Source: Chrysoperla carnea (Eukaryota > Arthropoda > Insecta > Neuroptera > Chrysopidae). From it: a stretch of DNA of 64,000 nt. The notes under the pieces were generated by a model, which saw only the letters and a program-made list of their open reading frames with translations, was not told the DNA's origin and ran no database searches. Location: NCBI RefSeq assembly GCF_905475395.1, contig NC_058337.1:116678368-116742367 (forward strand), read 5' to 3'. This document shows positions 62,406 to 64,000 of the stretch, in pieces; the first letter of the stretch is position 1, and every line of letters starts with the position of its first letter. Made by a program: the position numbers and the translations under genes.

Positions 62406-63235
62406 GATGATCTCTCGAGTTCCATGATTTTTTTTTTACACAAAAAGTGCCGAAAGAAGTTTTCATTTCAACAAACAGTTATTTGCAAATAAATTCCTCC
62501 GCTGAATAAGCGATAACCCATTTTATGTACCCAATTTTCAGTATTTTTTGTACTTTTGTTTAAGTTATTTTTTAATTTGATAGCTATAAGACGAGCTTTT
62601 AGCCATAATAGATTAAAATATTCCACCCTGTATAGATTTAAGATTCACTTTGTCACTTTAATTGCGTCCTTCAAGGCTTGAACTCTCTCTGTATGATTAA
62701 CATAACATTTGTACTCTCATTTGTACTTTGAGAATTCTAGCCCAAGTTAAAAAATTTGGCAGGTCACGCCTGTTCTTGGTAAAGTACACGCTTTTTCGAT
62801 TAATTTTCAATTTACAATTTACAATGTGTCTTTTTCTTTCTGGATTAGAAAATCTTCTCCTACATAGAACATACTCTCTTCAATTATGTTTGTACCAATT
62901 TTGTCTTTGACTCCTGTTCTAGTACTATAGTTTTGTAATGATAAAGCACTCTTGAAGCAATAATGTAATGTCTTTACTTTTTTTAAATAATTTATTACAC
63001 CCAAATGACACGTCCAAGTACAGAAGAAAATTATGCTTTTTATTTTTGCTATAGCCAACTCAACTAATAAATCCGCGCGGGTGTGTGTGTGTGTGTGTGA
63101 GTTGATTGTATTATGGCATTTTTCGTTATATAAAAGTATGTCATATATATATTTTTTAATGAAACATATCAACCTAGTAACACATTGTTCTATATAGTCT
63201 ACCAAAATGATAAATATTTTTAAATTTAAAGAAAA
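62406..63235. other. Non-coding block with a GT microsatellite
   Basis: A (GT)n run occupies about 63079-63098. The 128-codon minus-strand frame at 62819-63205 runs through this microsatellite and has no family features, so it is not called. Confidence 0.45.
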
Positions 63236-63360
63236 AAAATCGCAGCGCAGCAGCTGTGTTTGCTAAACGAATTCCCTCACAGATAGAAAAAAAAATTTTT
63301 TTTCTTAAAATAGAATATTACTTTTTTTTGTTTTTTTTTAAGTTTTGTTTAAAAAAATCT
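63236..63360 (+). repeat. Fragment shared with the 604-bp TIR element
   Basis: Matches 23845-23960 in the same orientation: GCGCAGCAGCTGTGTTTGCT against GCGCAGGAGCTGCGTTAGCT, then CGAATTCCCTCA, and an AT-rich continuation. The terminal TGGGGCACAGTG repeats are absent here. Confidence 0.6.
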
Positions 63361-64000
63361 CAAAATTAATCAATATAAAAGAGTTGTATCAGGTATGAGA
63401 CGAACGATATTACAATGGAAAACACTAACACACTGACGCACCACGTCGCAAGTTCCAACACCACGCTTTTTAATGCAGATTATAAGACAGTGTCAGACCA
63501 ACAAACTAAGTCATCGTATTGTGAACAAATATTGCTATTTCAATGCGCTGCCACCATTATATTCGGCAGCAATTAAATGCAACACAATTTCTTTTTTTAA
63601 TTTTTAGTTCGAATATGCAAATACCTACCACATTAAGCCATCTAAATTTAGCATAAACATCGCTGAAACATAAAATTCAAACGAAAGACATTATATACTT
63701 ATTTGAACGTTACATACCATAAATATTTGCACAAATTTTAAAATGAATACTACACTTTATGTCACCAAACTTCCAGATTCCAATACGTATACAACGTATA
63801 AACTGGACAACTGCAAGTGCTTATGTTCACGCATATACTCGAAAGAGAACGTTGCATGCTGGAATCTGGTTGTTCAATAGAATAGAGTTTAGAATCGTAT
63901 ATATCATGTAATGAAAATATTACGATTTTGTTGTTGTTATGTAAAAAGCAATGAAATAAAAAGTATAAAAATATGTTTTTAATAATAAATCTTCATTAAA
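63361..64000. other. Non-coding block at window end
   Basis: No gene recognised. A 10-bp inverted pair (CCAGATTCCA at 63773, TGGAATCTGG at 63861) is the only structure noted. Confidence 0.35.

Noticed and set aside
62819..63205. 128-codon minus-strand open frame
   Set aside because: It reads through a GT microsatellite (His-Thr repeat in the protein) and has no conserved features or plausible exon borders.

Overview
This is AT-rich eukaryotic nuclear DNA, almost certainly from an insect. The deciding evidence is one two-exon gene of the chemosensory protein (CSP, OS-D) family, which is restricted to arthropods. It has a canonical GT-AG intron at the position typical of that family. The rest is long gene-poor DNA full of non-autonomous transposons, foldback elements, tRNA-derived SINEs and microsatellites. 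I cannot name the species.

Layout. 1-2500: AT-rich DNA holding a bacterial-looking, intronless open frame on the minus strand (1389-2160). It is broken by a run of 12 G, followed by a terminator-like hairpin, and sits between two 91-bp inverted copies of a dispersed repeat. 2500-18900: repeats and unassigned DNA, including a Helitron-like element, several dispersed families and a three-copy ~310-bp tandem repeat. 19076-20615: the CSP gene, minus strand, 173 residues predicted, apparently intact but lacking the third and fourth family cysteines. 20600-54100: transposon-rich DNA. It includes a 1044-bp foldback element flanked by TA, a 516-bp foldback element, a 604-bp element with 12-bp terminal inverted repeats, a 93-bp-arm hairpin and a tRNA-derived SINE. 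54152-54559: a minus-strand core promoter (TATA, initiator and downstream element in register) followed by a probable non-coding first exon ending at a strong splice donor. 54600-64000: more repeats, another Helitron-like copy and unassigned DNA.

How the parts relate. Apart from the CSP gene I see no conserved host coding sequence. Much of the window could be a long first intron or intergenic space of the gene that starts near 54527 and runs leftwards; that is inference. Most repeat families are present as several diverged copies in both orientations, so many short open frames here are repeat sequence and not genes. No CRISPR, operon, rRNA or canonical tRNA gene was seen.
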